Of a stretch of 6,406 nucleotides of DNA, positions 5,778-6,406 are shown piece after piece. The DNA comes from Rhodobacterales bacterium (lineage in GTDB: Bacteria; Pseudomonadota; Alphaproteobacteria; Rhodobacterales; Rhodobacteraceae): positions 1 through 6,406 of the forward strand of contig JANXPK010000629.1 in the NCBI GenBank assembly GCA_025357355.1, written 5' to 3'. The position numbers and the translations under genes were made by a program. The notes beneath the pieces were generated by a model. The model searched no databases. It was given only the letters and a program-made list of their open reading frames with translations, and was not told where the DNA came from. The stretch's first letter is position 1. The number at the start of each line of letters is the position of its first letter.

Positions 5778-6406
5778 ATGACCCAACACGACCGCCTTCT
5801 GATCATCGATTTCGGCAGTCAGGTGACGCAATTGATCGCGCGCCGCCTGCGCGAGCTGCATGTCTATTGCGAAATCCATCCCTACAACAAGGTGACGGAC
5901 GGCTTTCTGGCGTCCTTCGCCCCCAAGGCCGTGATCCTGTCGGGTGGCCCGGCCTCGGTCTTTGCCGAGGGCGCGCCGATGCCGCCCCCGTCGGTGTTCG
6001 ACCTTGGCGTGCCGATCCTCGGCATCTGCTACGGCCAGCAGGTGATGATGCACCTTTTGGGTGGTCGCGTCGAACGCGGCCAAGGCACCGCCGAATTTGG
6101 CCGCGCCTACGTGACCCCGACCACCGCCGCTTTGCCTCTTCTGGACGGCTGGTTTACGGAGGGTCGCGAGCAGGTCTGGATGAGCCACGGCGACCATGTC
6201 TCTGAAATCGCTCCGGGTTTCACCGTTTACGGCACCTCGCCCAACGCGCCTTTGGCCATCACCGCCGACCCCGCCCGGCGCTTTTATGCCGTGCAGTTCC
6301 ACCCCGAGGTGCACCACACCCCAAAGGGCGCCAAGCTGTACGAAAATTTCGTGCGGGCCGCGGGCTTCAAGGGCGACTGGACCATGGGCGCCTACCGGGC
6401 CGAGGC
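5778..6406 (+). CDS. guaA: GMP synthase (glutamine-hydrolysing), N-terminal part, cut by the window edge
   Basis: The frame is open from ATG 5778 to the window end, giving 209 residues of a protein usually about 520 long. The full enzyme makes GMP from XMP, ATP and glutamine in the cytoplasm, the last step of guanine nucleotide synthesis. What is visible is the class I glutamine amidotransferase domain. It starts L-L-I-I-D-F-G-S-Q-V-T-Q-L-I-A-R at 7-22. Next come the oxyanion strand L-S-G-G-P-A-S-V at 54-61 and the nucleophile elbow G-I-C-Y-G-Q-Q with C84. Then come W-M-S-H-G-D at 134-139 and the F-H-P-E-V catalytic pair H175 and E177. The triad is therefore intact. The ATP-pyrophosphatase and dimerisation domains lie beyond the edge. 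The start fits the family's short leader (M-T-Q-H-D-R), although the ribosome binding site is weak. The gene is divergent from the methyltransferase gene, with no functional link evident. Confidence 0.96.
   Translation, partial: MTQHDRLLIIDFGSQVTQLIARRLRELHVYCEIHPYNKVTDGFLASFAPKAVILSGGPASVFAEGAPMPPPSVFDLGVPILGICYGQQVMMHLLGGRVERGQGTAEFGRAYVTPTTAALPLLDGWFTEGREQVWMSHGDHVSEIAPGFTVYGTSPNAPLAITADPARRFYAVQFHPEVHHTPKGAKLYENFVRAAGFKGDWTMGAYRAE

Noticed and set aside
5714..6205. 163-residue plus-strand frame starting before guaA
   Set aside because: It is out of frame with guaA, which has intact catalytic motifs over the same bases; the Arg/Pro-rich translation is a shadow.

Overview
This window looks like chromosomal DNA from an alphaproteobacterium of the Rhodobacteraceae (Roseobacter/Paracoccus group). 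The signs are the high GC content, the codon use, two families typical of that group (DUF6456 and DUF6477, recognised from memory of their conserved wording), and a pyrrolysine-free MttB-type methyltransferase. No mobile element, CRISPR array, tRNA or rRNA was seen. Most of the window is ordinary chromosome. The accessory interest lies in one decayed gene and in the intergenic DNA around the methyltransferase gene.

Layout, left to right. Positions 1-671 (+) hold the end of a lysine-rich, coiled-coil protein of unknown function whose start lies at or just outside the window edge. Positions 777-1427 (+) encode a complete aquaporin Z-type water channel. A strong 13-bp hairpin (1437-1471) separates it from a convergent pseudogene at 1481-2151 (-). 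That pseudogene once encoded a secreted protein of about 223 residues with two similar cysteine-containing repeats. It now carries one frameshift and two in-frame stop codons. Upstream of it on the same strand is an intact DUF6456 helix-turn-helix protein (2257-3390, -).

An AT-rich 218-bp region (3391-3608) then separates the DUF6456 gene from a divergently transcribed small DUF6477 gene (3609-3893, +). A bidirectional terminator hairpin (3907-3936) ends both that gene and the converging MttB-family methyltransferase gene (3962-5503, -). The last intergenic region (5504-5777) lies between the divergent starts of the methyltransferase gene and guaA. It carries a perfect 23-bp palindrome, an 11-bp direct repeat with a 22-bp period, and two tiny ORFs chained by ATGA overlaps in front of the methyltransferase start. 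The window ends inside guaA (5778 to the edge, +), with only the glutamine amidotransferase domain present.

The genes do not form one pathway. They are a water channel, two regulators or unknowns, a C1/methylamine-type methyltransferase without its usual corrinoid partner nearby, and a purine biosynthesis enzyme. No new multi-gene system could be supported. The best leads are the DUF6456/DUF6477 divergent pair, the structured leader of the methyltransferase gene, and the pseudogene family.
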